A stretch of DNA of 64,000 bases from Lysinibacillus_B sp036662795 (GTDB taxonomy: Bacteria > Bacillota > Bacilli > Bacillales_A > Planococcaceae). A model generated the notes under the pieces. That model had not been told where the DNA came from. It worked only from the letters and a program-made list of their open reading frames with translations, and ran no database searches. Positions 26,366 through 35,502 of the stretch are shown piece by piece. How positions within the stretch are numbered: the first letter of the stretch is position 1; each line of letters opens with the position of its first letter. The stretch is taken from the NCBI RefSeq assembly GCF_036662795.1, contig NZ_JBAFWZ010000014.1, positions 16,953 to 80,952 of the forward strand, given 5' to 3'. A program made the translations under genes and the position numbers.

Positions 26366-27103
26366 TTAAACGGAGACTAACGGGCAAATCCGAGCCTGCT
26401 GCATTTTCGAAAAATGAAAAATTGGCTCGTTATATTCAGCTGCAATAGATAAATCCGTTAGCATTGTATTTTTATAAACCGTAGCCTCTACATGCTGTAA
26501 TTGCCATGGAGCATGGTATATATCCCCTCTAACAGGCTGCCCATTTCTATTTAGACTAAATAAAGTGTACCGTTCAATTAGCCAAGCTTCTAATGAATTT
26601 TTCGTTGCATAAAACACGGGCGATATCGGTTTATAGCAACATTCCATTTCAAGGCTTACCTTTCCCTTTCTTGCACTTTGGAAAAATATAGAAGAACCTT
26701 CCTGCTGTAAATTCATCACTGCATCATAATTAGGTAGGAAAAAAAGCGTGGTTGCTAGCGTTACTGCAACCTTATTTGAAGCATCAATACTCAGAAAATA
26801 AACACCAGGTGTGCCATCCAAGGTTACATATGTTCGAACATTCATTTGAATGAATTGATTTGTACCTGGAATAAGCGGCAATAGTCGAATTCGATTTTTC
26901 TTCACTATAAATAGCACGATACTAACCCAGCACATCCCGTTAAATGTATCTAACTCCAAACTTCTCGGTACAAATTTTTGTAGTGACTTTGAGTAAACCG
27001 GATAATGTACAAATAAAACATTATGCCAGTTCTGCTGCAATACCCAAGGAAATTTCGGAAACGATAGTCGATGCTTATATCCTCTTGTCAAATTCCCTAG
27101 CAT
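26366..27103 (-). CDS. YqjF-like DUF2071 protein
   Basis: The 245 aa begin with an aromatic-rich segment FPWVLQQNWHNVLFVHYPV and contain VPRSLELDTFNGMCWVSIV, the DUF2071/YqjF signature, then IQMNVRTYVTLDGTPGVYFLS. The fold is thought to be acetoacetate-decarboxylase-like in relatives; no function is established. GAGGTG precedes ATG. It stands alone, divergent from the small Asn-rich gene. Confidence 0.82.
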   Translation of the reverse strand: MLGNLTRGYKHRLSFPKFPWVLQQNWHNVLFVHYPVYSKSLQKFVPRSLELDTFNGMCWVSIVLFIVKKNRIRLLPLIPGTNQFIQMNVRTYVTLDGTPGVYFLSIDASNKVAVTLATTLFFLPNYDAVMNLQQEGSSIFFQSARKGKVSLEMECCYKPISPVFYATKNSLEAWLIERYTLFSLNRNGQPVRGDIYHAPWQLQHVEATVYKNTMLTDLSIAAEYNEPIFHFSKMQQARICPLVSV

Positions 27104-27255
27104 TAATTATTCACCTCATTATTTTTTAGTTATGTATACCATCTAATACTAGTATCAACTAAACCTCTACAAATTTTGCATACCTTTGATTTGCTATATT
27201 TTGAAGCATAAAAGCCATTTTCCTGAGCAAATTAAGCTTTAGGAGGTGAAAATCC

Positions 27256-27477
27256 ATGAGTAAAAATAACAATAAAACAATGAATGTACGTACACATAAT
27301 CCTTTTGGTATTTATAAAAGTAAAAATCTCGATGATACAAATAGCAACAACAATAACCCGAACGATAACTTAAATGAGGAATTCGCTGCTGAATGGGATG
27401 CTAAAGCGAAAAACAAAGATAATAAAACAAACCACGATAAAAATCAGCAATCCAATAAAAATCCTAATAAATATTAA
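27256..27477 (+). CDS. Small Asn/Lys-rich hydrophilic protein
   Basis: The 73 aa are strongly biased to N, K and D, with one ordered-looking patch NEEFAAEWDAKAKN in the middle and NPFGIYKSKNL before it. It has an excellent AGGAGG 6-7 nt before ATG and a strong terminator, so it is probably expressed. The composition recalls small spore-associated proteins of Bacilli, but it matches no SASP motif that I know, and I cannot assign a sporulation sigma promoter upstream. Confidence 0.7.
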   Translation: MSKNNNKTMNVRTHNPFGIYKSKNLDDTNSNNNNPNDNLNEEFAAEWDAKAKNKDNKTNHDKNQQSNKNPNKY

Positions 27478-27485
27478 ATGCACAT

Positions 27486-27525
27486 AAAAATGGACCGTAC
27501 TCAAATGAGTGCGGTCCTTTTATTT
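27486..27525. terminator. Bidirectional terminator after the Asn-rich gene
   Basis: GGACCGTACTC (27492-27502) pairs with GAGTGCGGTCC (27507-27517), one G-U, followed by TTTTATTT and preceded by AAAAA. Confidence 0.9.
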
Positions 27526-27536
27526 CCCTCAGTTAT

Positions 27537-28406
27537 TTAATTCCCATTCAACTCCTCTATATATTCAACAGCTTCATCCACCGTGTCAACACCCATTATT
27601 TCAATGGAAGAATGAATCGATTTTTTGACTTTCATGGCTTGGGATAAATTGACCATTGGAACAATCATATATCGGAGTCCACTTTCGCTTGAGATTTTTA
27701 CTTTTTCTTCTATTAACCCAACCTCTTGCACCTTTCCCGACCGACTAATTGCTCCTGTAACACCAATTTGCTTATTGTTTTGAAATTCATTATTATCAGC
27801 AAGACTGGACAACACTAGGGCTAATCCCGCGCTATTCCCTACTGAATGTTGCCTTGTAAAAAACTCATTCACTGCTTCATTGCTAGGATTCAAATAAGCA
27901 TTCACATTATCTTTCATCCTTGTAAACTCCTCTTTTCTCAAACCTATTAGATTAAGCCATGCTTCGTTTTTACTAACATATACAGCAGCATTTGTAATAG
28001 GATCTATAGTATAAAATTGCACTCTATTGTTAACGAGTTCATCCCTTAATGCTCTTTCACTTGCATCGATCATTATATTGTCAATTTTCACAGATAAAAG
28101 AAATATCCCTGAGCCCTGCACTAGCTCCTCTGGCTCCATGTAACCGTAAACGTTGTACCTGTCATAAGTTTCAAATAAAGGAGTCTCGTAAAAGAAAAGT
28201 AGGAAGGAGAGCAGAATAGATACTATAAAAGGTCTTTTAGATAGTGATGTTTTTCTTATCAAAATCAAAAAAATGATAAACACGATCCCCATAAAAAACA
28301 ACACATTGATTAAGTAAAAACCGGATATAAAATCCATTAAATAATAATAAAGATACGTAAGATAAAGAAACACGGTCGTCACAAACGGAAAATTCTGATA
28401 TTTCAT
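27537..28406 (-). CDS. Membrane protein with Lon-type (S16) protease domain
   Basis: Three hydrophobic helices lie in the first 80 residues. The C-terminal half, about residues 165-289, is a Lon-like peptidase domain: catalytic Ser in HSVGNSAGLALVLSSL and Lys in SGKVQEVGLIEEKVKIS, plus a dinucleotide-like MIVPMVNL. There is no AAA+ ATPase and no evident PDZ domain, unlike YlbL. It would cleave substrates from the membrane without ATP. The start is unclear: ATG 28406 has no good ribosome site, whereas AGGAGG lies 7 nt before an ATC (27 bp... upstream region), and TTG 28442 is another candidate. Length is 289 aa from ATG. Confidence 0.75.
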   Translation of the reverse strand: MKYQNFPFVTTVFLYLTYLYYYLMDFISGFYLINVLFFMGIVFIIFLILIRKTSLSKRPFIVSILLSFLLFFYETPLFETYDRYNVYGYMEPEELVQGSGIFLLSVKIDNIMIDASERALRDELVNNRVQFYTIDPITNAAVYVSKNEAWLNLIGLRKEEFTRMKDNVNAYLNPSNEAVNEFFTRQHSVGNSAGLALVLSSLADNNEFQNNKQIGVTGAISRSGKVQEVGLIEEKVKISSESGLRYMIVPMVNLSQAMKVKKSIHSSIEIMGVDTVDEAVEYIEELNGN

Positions 28407-28457
28407 TTCTTTAATATCGATACCTTTTCCTCCTTTTACCAAAACCCTATAATTACA

Positions 28458-28943
28458 CTAAAAAGTATCATCTGATTTCAAATAATAGCTCATCACAATC
28501 AACTCGCCTTTTATCCCCATTATTCTTACCCCGTTATCAACAAAGCCACAGCTTTCATATAACCTTTTAGCAACATCATTTCCAACATTTACAGCTAACA
28601 CTAGCTCATTTACTTCTTGAAAATGGCATCGAACAAACGCTGGTAATAATAGGAGTACTCGCTTAGCAAATCCTTTCCCCTGCTGGTAAAAATCCGTTGA
28701 AAAGGACCGTATTAATATGGAATTTTCATTCGAAGAATACGCTCGTACACCTTCGTTCCTGTGCAAAACAAAAAAAGTAACTAGTCTATCATTTTCCAAA
28801 GCTAATATAGGAAAGCGATCCTTATCTTCTTTAGCAAGTTGGATTGCCTCTATTGGTGAAACTGTATAGCGTAGCTGTTCGTCAGTAATCGTATATCGAT
28901 TGATCACACTGCTAAAGCTATCCTCGTAAAAAGTTAGATTCAT
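28458..28943 (-). CDS. GNAT family N-acetyltransferase
   Basis: The 161-aa protein starts MNLTFYEDSF, with GGAGTG 6 nt before ATG 28943. Acetyl-CoA-binding motif A reads SFSTDFYQQGKGFAKRVLLLL (Q-x-G-K-G-x-A), and motif B is VLAVNVGNDVAKRLYESCGFV. The acceptor cannot be predicted. It may be transcribed into the Lon-like gene downstream (52-nt gap). Length is typical. Confidence 0.85.
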   Translation of the reverse strand: MNLTFYEDSFSSVINRYTITDEQLRYTVSPIEAIQLAKEDKDRFPILALENDRLVTFFVLHRNEGVRAYSSNENSILIRSFSTDFYQQGKGFAKRVLLLLPAFVRCHFQEVNELVLAVNVGNDVAKRLYESCGFVDNGVRIMGIKGELIVMSYYLKSDDTF

Positions 28944-28983
28944 TATTTTCACTCCATTGTTATTATTAGGTCGAAAAGTAGTG

Positions 28984-29130
28984 AGGAGGCTCATCGGACG
29001 CCCTCAGGTATTTAGGAACGAAGGCTAAAACCGTCACATCCTGTGACAATTTATCTGCGCAAAAGTAAAACGACAGCGGCAACGCCTTCGTGAACAACGT
29101 CGTGTTGTCCTCTGGCGCAACGAAAATCAA
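28984..29130. repeat. Repeat-family member with nested hairpin
   Basis: CGAAGGC (29019) pairs with GCCTTCG (29084), with a GTCAC/GTGAC stem inside (29033-29047). The same nested pattern and the following TCGTGTTG occur at 45739-45795. It lies between the GNAT and ASCH genes, and no coding function is seen. Confidence 0.65.
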
Positions 29131-29239
29131 CCCCATGTTATGGTGAAGGTCCCCATTCTAACAAGTTGCTCAATATCCTCCAATGTAGCTAATCGAATAC
29201 TCATACAATTACCAGTCTTTCTACCTATTATAATATCAC

Positions 29240-29681
29240 TTACCGATAAACTACATTAAACACTTCACAAACTACTTTCATAGATGTATCCCATACTATA
29301 TTATATGTAGCTAATTCATTCGTAAAAAATTCCTTATGTGCAATCAACCAATAGCTATAATCTCCCTCACCTTCTGCCAAAGTAAACTCCTCGGTTACTT
29401 CATTCATGGGTAAAACCTCAACTGTAGCAATTTGAATAACTGCAACAGGCTCGCCTTTTGAATTTAATACAATCGAATACTTCCCTACCTCAGGCAACGG
29501 TTCGTTTTCAAGTTCATAAAAAAACATATCCCGATGTAGTTGCCCTTTTCTTCCCTTGGAGAACAAGCTCTGCTAACAGATCAGGGGACACTCCAAACTG
29601 AAAGGCATCCTTATAGTTACAATCCTTCAATTTATTTTTCTCACAAAAATTTGTCCAAAACTCATTAATCATTTTGTTCAT
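29240..29681 (-). pseudogene. ASCH domain protein, interrupted by +1 frameshift in a T7 run
   Basis: ATG 29681 (AAGGAG 5 nt upstream) opens a frame reading MNKMINEFWTNFCEKNKL, then LVLQGKKRATTSGYVF, where a run of seven T (29519-29525) puts it into a TGA. One T fewer would join it to the 29240-29566 frame (YELENEPLPEVGKYSIVL, then AEGEGDYSYW), giving a 146-aa ASCH protein. GKKRATTS is the family's conserved basic loop, and ASCH domains are thought to bind RNA. It may be a true pseudogene, a phase-variable gene or a sequencing error. Confidence 0.75.
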
Positions 29682-29705
29682 CATAACTCCTTCATTCTAT
29701 GTTAT

Positions 29706-30281
29706 TTATCGCCCTAAGATATACGCCTTTACCAACGCCGCTCGTTCACGTATTTGCAGTTTTGCTCTCACTGATTTCGGTGTCTCAGCCTGTACTACAT
29801 CCGTTTCAAGCTCAAGCTCTCTTGCTAAATACTGTGCCCGCGCTAAATGAAAATCACTCGAAATAATCGTTACCTTTGAAACTTCACTTGGAAGTAGCTT
29901 CTTAGAGTACAGTATATTTTCATAGGTTGAAGTTGACTTTGCCTCTCTAATAATTCGATCCTCCGCTATTCCTGCCTCTACTAAATAAGAAAACATAAAT
30001 TCCGCCTCACTCATTGGCTCCTCTGCTCCCTGTCCCCCTGAAACGATAATCTTCACATCAGGATGCTGCTCTAAATACTCTCGTGCAGCCTCTAATCTAT
30101 ATCGCAAAGAAAGACTCGGTTCGCCATTCTCTTTCACTTTAGCTCCAAGAAGTATGGCATAATCATTTGTTCCGTCTGCTTGTGGTTCACTTCCTTTATC
30201 TAGTATCATCCCAGTCCATATAAACATAGCTATTCCACCAGCGACAATGACACCTGTAGCAGTTAACATTCTCTTCTTCAT
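29706..30281 (-). CDS. YdcF/SanA-like DUF218 membrane protein
   Basis: The 191 aa have one N-terminal helix (ATGVIVAGGIAMFIWTG, residues 8-24), then a DUF218 domain: YAILLGAKVKENGEPSLSLRYRLEAA, VKIIVSGGQGAEEPMSEAEFM and STSTYENILYSKKLL, with SSDFHLARAQYLA. Relatives (SanA, YdcF) are linked to envelope permeability; the chemistry is unknown. The ATG follows AGGAGGGG. Confidence 0.85.
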   Translation of the reverse strand: MKKRMLTATGVIVAGGIAMFIWTGMILDKGSEPQADGTNDYAILLGAKVKENGEPSLSLRYRLEAAREYLEQHPDVKIIVSGGQGAEEPMSEAEFMFSYLVEAGIAEDRIIREAKSTSTYENILYSKKLLPSEVSKVTIISSDFHLARAQYLARELELETDVVQAETPKSVRAKLQIRERAALVKAYILGR

Positions 30282-30844
30282 ACGCTCCCCTCCTGTTTTA
30301 TGTCAAAAAATTACTCACAATTTACTCTAGCACGAAAAATATTTTTTAAAATTTTTATATTTTTTTCAGCCCTTTTTCATTTAAAACTGACCTATAATAG
30401 ACAAATTTCAATCAAATTACAGCTATTAATATTTGTATGTTCTATTTCCAAAAACTATCTTAACTTTTCCTATTACATCCATTAAAAGTTTAAATTTAGC
30501 GTACTAAATTCCCAATTATTTATAAACAAAATACATTAAAAGTGCTATTTTATCTCTTCTATAACATTATACTTTTTCCAAACAGAAGCTTTTATTAGTA
30601 AAATAGTTACTATTCCACCAAACGAATTTTTATGCAGTTAACTTAATATTTATAGCGTTATTTCACCAAAATCACAGGGTTAAACAGCATTCTGTTATAA
30701 AACAGATGCAATCTCACGAATTTTATATACAAAAAATATTTTTCTAAAATGTCTTGATTTATATTGTTATATAATGTTAAATTATCTTCTATGAACGTTC
30801 ATAATTTATTAACATTTAGAAGAAACGAGGGAAAGTGAGAGATT
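30282..30844. other. 563-bp AT-rich gene-free region
   Basis: A divergent intergenic region between the DUF218 gene and the OFA-type MFS gene. It is strongly AT-rich, with many A/T runs and only chance ORFs. I see no terminator, riboswitch or clear operator. A TATAAT at about 30771 could belong to the MFS promoter, but no matching -35 is evident. Confidence 0.5.
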
Positions 30845-32122
30845 ATGAAAAAAAATAGATGGTTAATTGCACTTTCTGCGATCGCTATACATTTATCAAT
30901 CGGTGGCGCTTATGCTTATAGCGTATATAAAGTTCCGATTGTAGAACAGATGGGTTGGACAGAAACAAGTGTTACAATCGCGTTTACAATAATGATGGGA
31001 CTTGCTGGTACAGCCGCAGCATTTTTCGGTAGTACTGTTGAAAAACTAGGTCCTAAAAAGGCAGCGATGCTAGCAGCCGTTTTATTCGGCTTAGGTCAAG
31101 CTGGTGCTGGTGTGGCAATCGCAATAGACTCTGTAGTCATGTATTGGCTAACATACGGGTTATTAAGTGGTGTCGGGATGGGGATAGGCTATATTGCGCC
31201 TGTATCGACACTTGTTAAATGGTTCCCAGATCGTCGTGGATTAGCAACGGGTATGGCAGTACTCGGTTTTGGATCAGGGGCACTAATTACAGCACCTGTT
31301 GCAGCTAATTTAATGGAAACAGTCGGAATTACAACAACTTATTATATTTTAGGAATTTGCTATTTTACGTTAATGTTACTTGGTGCTCTTTATATTGCGC
31401 CGCCGAAAAAAGGCGAGGTTGCAGGCTCAGAAAACGTTTCAAAATATACTGCATCAAAAACTGAGCTAAACCAGCTATCAGCACGTGAAGCTGTCCGTAC
31501 AAGACAATTTTGGATGCTTTGGCTTATGCATTTAGTGAATGTATCCGCAGGGATTATGATGATCTCTGTTGCCTCTCCAATGGCTCAGGAATTAGTAGGA
31601 TTATCTGTAGCAGGGGCAGCAACTATGGTAGGAATAATGGGGTTATTTAACGGAGGCGGTCGTTTATTATGGGCAACTGCATCTGATTATATTGGGCGCT
31701 CCAATGTATTTATTATTTTCTTCTCGATACAAGTAATCGCATTTGCAGTACTACCGTTTACAACGAATACATTGCTATTCCAAATGATGATTTTCTTAGT
31801 AGTAAGCTGTTATGGTGGTGGATTCTCTAACCTACCTGCATTTGCAAGTGATTTATTCGGCACAAAGCAATTAGGTGTTATTCATGGATACTTACTTACA
31901 ACGTGGTCAATTGGTGGGGTATGTGGACCTTTATTAGTAAGCGGCATTCATAATGCAGCTGGCAGCTATACACCCGTATTTTATGTATTCACGGCATTAA
32001 TCGCTATTTCATTAATGATTTCTCTTGCTCTACGTAGAGATGTTAAACAACAGCAACGCGTGATAACAGAAATGAAAAGTGTTCAATCAGGTAGAGACGT
32101 CTCAACTTCAGTAAAAAACTAA
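30845..32122 (+). CDS. MFS transporter, oxalate/formate antiporter (OFA) family
   Basis: The 425 aa have 12 predicted helices in two blocks around a loop at about 195-225. The start RWLIALSAIAIHLSIGGAYAYSVYKVP and GMGIGYIAPVSTLVKWFPDRRGLATG are OFA-family signatures, as is RTRQFWMLWLMH after the loop. Substrates in the family include oxalate/formate and other small monocarboxylates. No oxalate decarboxylation genes are nearby, so the substrate is open. ATG follows GAGGGAAAGTGAG. Confidence 0.87.
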   Translation: MKKNRWLIALSAIAIHLSIGGAYAYSVYKVPIVEQMGWTETSVTIAFTIMMGLAGTAAAFFGSTVEKLGPKKAAMLAAVLFGLGQAGAGVAIAIDSVVMYWLTYGLLSGVGMGIGYIAPVSTLVKWFPDRRGLATGMAVLGFGSGALITAPVAANLMETVGITTTYYILGICYFTLMLLGALYIAPPKKGEVAGSENVSKYTASKTELNQLSAREAVRTRQFWMLWLMHLVNVSAGIMMISVASPMAQELVGLSVAGAATMVGIMGLFNGGGRLLWATASDYIGRSNVFIIFFSIQVIAFAVLPFTTNTLLFQMMIFLVVSCYGGGFSNLPAFASDLFGTKQLGVIHGYLLTTWSIGGVCGPLLVSGIHNAAGSYTPVFYVFTALIAISLMISLALRRDVKQQQRVITEMKSVQSGRDVSTSVKN

Positions 32123-32139
32123 ATAAATATTCAAAATAG

Positions 32140-32172
32140 AACAGAGTCAATGGCAGTTGGCTCTGTTTTTTT
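32140..32172 (+). terminator. Terminator of the OFA transporter gene
   Basis: AACAGAGTCAA pairs with TTGGCTCTGTT (one G-U) over TGGCAG, followed by a run of T. Confidence 0.88.
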
Positions 32173-32349
32173 CGAACGGATGTTATATAACAAGGATGAT
32201 TAATCAACGTCACTATACAACAGCTATAGTTTATTGTCAATGCTTCCCTTTTTACGTTTTCGTCTTTGTTTTCTGCAAATTGCAATACTGCGCTTGGTTA
32301 CGCTGAAGATTCTTAAAAATAGACGATTTTTTCATAGACGCTTCCTATT

Positions 32350-33858
32350 CTATAATAACCAACTTCTTGATAGCTCCGGATATCCATAAATCGAACTATT
32401 GCTTTTTTGGAACTCAGAAGGGTAGTAGATTCTTCTATATGATTCGTAAAGCTGGCACGACCATGTTTGTGATTGATTCATAGAATTTAAAATAACTGAA
32501 AGAGGATGTTGTTTATCATATCTGTTGATTATATCTAGTTCATCTTCAATCGGATATTCACCCATAATTAATATATCTACACTATTAAAAAAGGCTAAAA
32601 TATCAATGTCATCATCAATGTTATATTTCACAATCTCTACATCCAATCCATGATCACTACATAGGGCATCCAATAGATGAACAAACTTAGCTTGATTAAT
32701 AATATACCCTATTCTTAAAAATGTAGTTTGAACTGTTGAAGGCAAATACACATCCCTCCATAGAGATACCTTTAATTCATCTAGCCTCTCTACCCTATTT
32801 GCAAAATGCTTTAAAAATCCAATAATATATTTTCTAATTTTCTCATCTTGGAGCTTGTGTGAACGAGGATTTATATAAGCCGATACAATTCCTGCAAGCT
32901 CCTTATTAGCTTGTAAACCTTTGTCATTTTGCTTCATCGTGCTTTCCATTTTTCTCCCTAAGGACGAAGGGATTGTAACAAATTGTAATCGATTGATCAA
33001 AGCTTGTGCTAGGTGATACTTTTCGTTAGCTACCAATGTTAAAAGACCTTCTTCATGTTTTTCGATTTTGTAAGAGCCTGTTCCAATTTTAGGTTTATTA
33101 GTTTTTGTTAGACTAAAATCTATTTGGGATAGGAGCAATAATAATTCATTCTCTTCCCCTTTATACTCTATTGAAAAACTAAAATCTGTTTCTTTTCTTA
33201 CCCAACCTAACTTTTTGTGAAACGAAGAAAATTTCTGAAGCCCAAACGATGTAGAAATCGAATTAACTATTTCCTCTATAAGAACTGGGTCTCCATCATG
33301 CCAAAACAATCGTGGGCGTACATAAAATACAAATTGATACTTGTACCTCTTCCAATGATGAACGAGATCGCCTATATATTCTCCTTTGTCCGTTTTATAA
33401 AGCAAACGACTATATATATGAGACATAATCCATCCATTCTCTGCATCATTCACTCTTAATGGATTTAAACCTAGGTTTTTACTATAAATCTGAATTGTAA
33501 GTAATCCGCGCTCTTCCTGTTGTTTAGTTACTAACTGTTCAGCAACCAATTCCATAATTTTATGCTGGAATACCTCTGAAAAAAGGGTGAAATCCAAAGT
33601 ATTTAGACCACTATAATTTTGAGATTGTATAGCAACTGTTAAATCATTTAAAACAGTATTCTCCAAATCTTTTTTCCATTCAATTTTAGAAAGATGTCCA
33701 CGTCCCCTGCCTGGTGAATAAATGAACCATCCCTCTATTTCCCATCTTTTTAACTTCCGTATCACTTGCTTATCACTTAGAGCCATTAATTCACTAAGTT
33801 CCTTAATGGAAACCCGCCGTTCTCGAACTGACCATAATAAATAAAGTAGATGATCCAT
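32350..33858 (-). CDS. SgrR-like transcriptional regulator with solute-binding domain
   Basis: The 502 aa begin with a winged helix (MDHLLYLLWSVRERRVSIKE, then LMALSDKQVIRKLKRWEIEG), the SgrR N-terminal type. From about residue 115 on there is an SBP_bac_5-like domain (NPLRVNDAENGWIMSHIYSRLL, LFWHDGDPVLIEEIVNSI, and IGTGSYKIEKHEEGLLTLVAN). It has no signal peptide, so it is a cytoplasmic regulator that senses a small solute. It is divergent from an MFS transporter, as sgrR is from setA in E. coli. ATG 33858 sits behind AGGAGGG; a longer ORF frame to 33900 lacks a site. Confidence 0.85.
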   Translation of the reverse strand: MDHLLYLLWSVRERRVSIKELSELMALSDKQVIRKLKRWEIEGWFIYSPGRGRGHLSKIEWKKDLENTVLNDLTVAIQSQNYSGLNTLDFTLFSEVFQHKIMELVAEQLVTKQQEERGLLTIQIYSKNLGLNPLRVNDAENGWIMSHIYSRLLYKTDKGEYIGDLVHHWKRYKYQFVFYVRPRLFWHDGDPVLIEEIVNSISTSFGLQKFSSFHKKLGWVRKETDFSFSIEYKGEENELLLLLSQIDFSLTKTNKPKIGTGSYKIEKHEEGLLTLVANEKYHLAQALINRLQFVTIPSSLGRKMESTMKQNDKGLQANKELAGIVSAYINPRSHKLQDEKIRKYIIGFLKHFANRVERLDELKVSLWRDVYLPSTVQTTFLRIGYIINQAKFVHLLDALCSDHGLDVEIVKYNIDDDIDILAFFNSVDILIMGEYPIEDELDIINRYDKQHPLSVILNSMNQSQTWSCQLYESYRRIYYPSEFQKSNSSIYGYPELSRSWLL

Positions 33859-33869
33859 GTACCCTCCTA

Positions 33870-33923
33870 AAAGTAGACATCTTTTTGATAAACTGTCCAT
33901 TTTTAAATATTTTTGTCTACTTT
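33870..33923. promoter_or_regulatory. Inverted repeat in the SgrR-like/MFS divergent region
   Basis: AAAGTAGACA (33870-33879) and TGTCTACTTT (33914-33923) form a perfect 10-bp inverted repeat with centres 44 bp apart, about four helical turns. It occupies most of the 100-bp divergent promoter region. It is a candidate operator pair for the SgrR-like protein. Confidence 0.55.
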
Positions 33924-33958
33924 ATAGTTTTATTATACCGTATTTTAGGAGGCAATCT

Positions 33959-35149
33959 ATGCAACACTTTACTAAGGTCGTTTGGATGCAAGGGTTAATC
34001 GATTTCTCTCTATCCGCTTATTTTATTTTCGTTTCTTGGTTTCTTTACGCTGAAACAGAAAGCGCAATTTATGCAGGATTATTTGTTAGCTTAGGATTTT
34101 TACCTAGCTTTATATGTAATCTATATTTTGGTGCTGTTGTTGATCGTAGCAATAAAAAAAGGGTAATCCAGTATGCTCTTGTAATAATAGTCATTGTTTT
34201 AACCACTGTATTTTTTATGTTTAAGATGCTTATTCCAGTCGTCTTAATTATCACTCATATGGTCATTCAATTATGTGGTTCGCTTATTCGACCGGCAATA
34301 CAGGCTTATTTAACCGTTATTTTTTCAAAGGAGCAATTACTCTCCATCTTTTCTAAGTCTGCCTCCTATACCATTATAGGAGGCATATTAGGTACCTCAA
34401 TAAGCAGCCTATTCATCGCAAAATCAAACATTATTCTATTATCCTTGAGCATACTCATCCCGCTCTTTATCAGTTTATTTTTGTTTTCATTATTACCTGA
34501 AGAAAAATCGGAAAATCACTTCGAGAATGATTCCATTATCAAAGAAATTATAGCTGGTTTTAGCTATTTATTAGTCAATAAGTACTTTCTTCAGTTGCTA
34601 GCATTAATGGCAATTGGACAATTAACGTACCATACGACAATTGGTTTTTTAGCAGCTTATACATTCGGCACACTTCAATCCAGTGTTACGATTTATGGCA
34701 CGCTTGAAATTATCGTTTCTATCGGGGGAATCTTAGCAGGAATGATCAGTGTAAAACTCGTGAAACTGCTAAACTTCCACTTCCCTACTGCAGCCTACAG
34801 CTTATTAACGCTAAGCTTAACTATATTTACGTTTAGTCCGTCAATTGCTTTAAGTGCACTAGGATGTTTCGGAATTGGCTTTTGTACGACATGGATTCGA
34901 ACAAATTTTCAAGCAATCCAACAAATGTCCACGAAGGATCAATTCCATGGGCGAGTAGCAAGTATTCGTATGTTCTTTAATCAAGGATTCGTAGTTTGTT
35001 TAACTCCTCTGTTCGGGATACTAGCTCAAAAAAGTGGCATTGAAATCATTTTTGCTACATTGGCCTGTATTAGTTTCATCGGCACTTTCATTTGCTTTTT
35101 CTTATCTAGAAATAATGACTTTAAAAACGTATTCATGCAGTTTAGGTAA
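33959..35149 (+). CDS. MFS efflux-type transporter divergent from the SgrR-like gene
   Basis: The 396 aa have about 12 helices. N-terminal motif VDRSNKKRVIQYALVIIVIV follows helix 2 (MFS motif A variant), with IRPAIQAYLTVIFSKEQLLS after helix 4, typical of MFS_3/YfiS-like exporters. ATG 33959 has AGGAGG 6 nt upstream; the frame extends to 33857 without a site. Its regulator is probably the divergent SgrR-like protein. Substrate unknown. Confidence 0.85.
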   Translation: MQHFTKVVWMQGLIDFSLSAYFIFVSWFLYAETESAIYAGLFVSLGFLPSFICNLYFGAVVDRSNKKRVIQYALVIIVIVLTTVFFMFKMLIPVVLIITHMVIQLCGSLIRPAIQAYLTVIFSKEQLLSIFSKSASYTIIGGILGTSISSLFIAKSNIILLSLSILIPLFISLFLFSLLPEEKSENHFENDSIIKEIIAGFSYLLVNKYFLQLLALMAIGQLTYHTTIGFLAAYTFGTLQSSVTIYGTLEIIVSIGGILAGMISVKLVKLLNFHFPTAAYSLLTLSLTIFTFSPSIALSALGCFGIGFCTTWIRTNFQAIQQMSTKDQFHGRVASIRMFFNQGFVVCLTPLFGILAQKSGIEIIFATLACISFIGTFICFFLSRNNDFKNVFMQFR

Positions 35150-35190
35150 TGCCATTCACTAACTTAAGAAACATTACCTAGCAACAACTA

Positions 35191-35234
35191 AAAAAGTGTA
35201 AACACGGTGAATTTCAGCGTTGTTTACACTTTAA
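35191..35234. terminator. Bidirectional terminator
   Basis: AAAGTGTAAACA (35193-35204) pairs perfectly with TGTTTACACTTT (35221-35232) between the convergent MFS and DUF2197 genes. Confidence 0.85.
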
Positions 35235-35240
35235 TCATTT

Positions 35241-35411
35241 TTAGGCTCTGTCAAATAAGTACTTCCGCGCATCTGCCTCAATACGCCGTTCACAATCATC
35301 ACAGGCGAATTTCCCGTTTCGATTTCTCTTGTATTGCTGGTATTTTCGTGTACCTTCAACTAGTTTGAATGACTTTTTACAATACATACAATTTGATTCA
35401 TAGTAAATCAT
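35241..35411 (-). CDS. Small zinc-ribbon protein, DUF2197/YlaI-like
   Basis: A 56-aa gene. ATG 35411 follows GGAG by 8 nt. Two CxxC pairs, SNCMYCKKSF and FACDDCERRI, form a likely zinc ribbon, separated by a basic YQQYKRNRNGK segment and followed by the helix EADARKYLF. This matches the YlaI/DUF2197 type. Function unknown; RNA or ribosome binding is conceivable. Confidence 0.8.
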   Translation of the reverse strand: MIYYESNCMYCKKSFKLVEGTRKYQQYKRNRNGKFACDDCERRIEADARKYLFDRA

Positions 35412-35502
35412 TTTGATTGCTCCTTTATCCTAACACTTCCCTACTAGCTTACACGAAATTATGTTGACATAGTAACCCTCATTATTATTCCCTATACAAA
35501 AC

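Noticed and set aside
30300..30485. 61-aa hydrophobic ORF in the AT-rich gap
   Set aside because: Composition reflects A/T runs (F, I, K, L, Y); no ribosome site.
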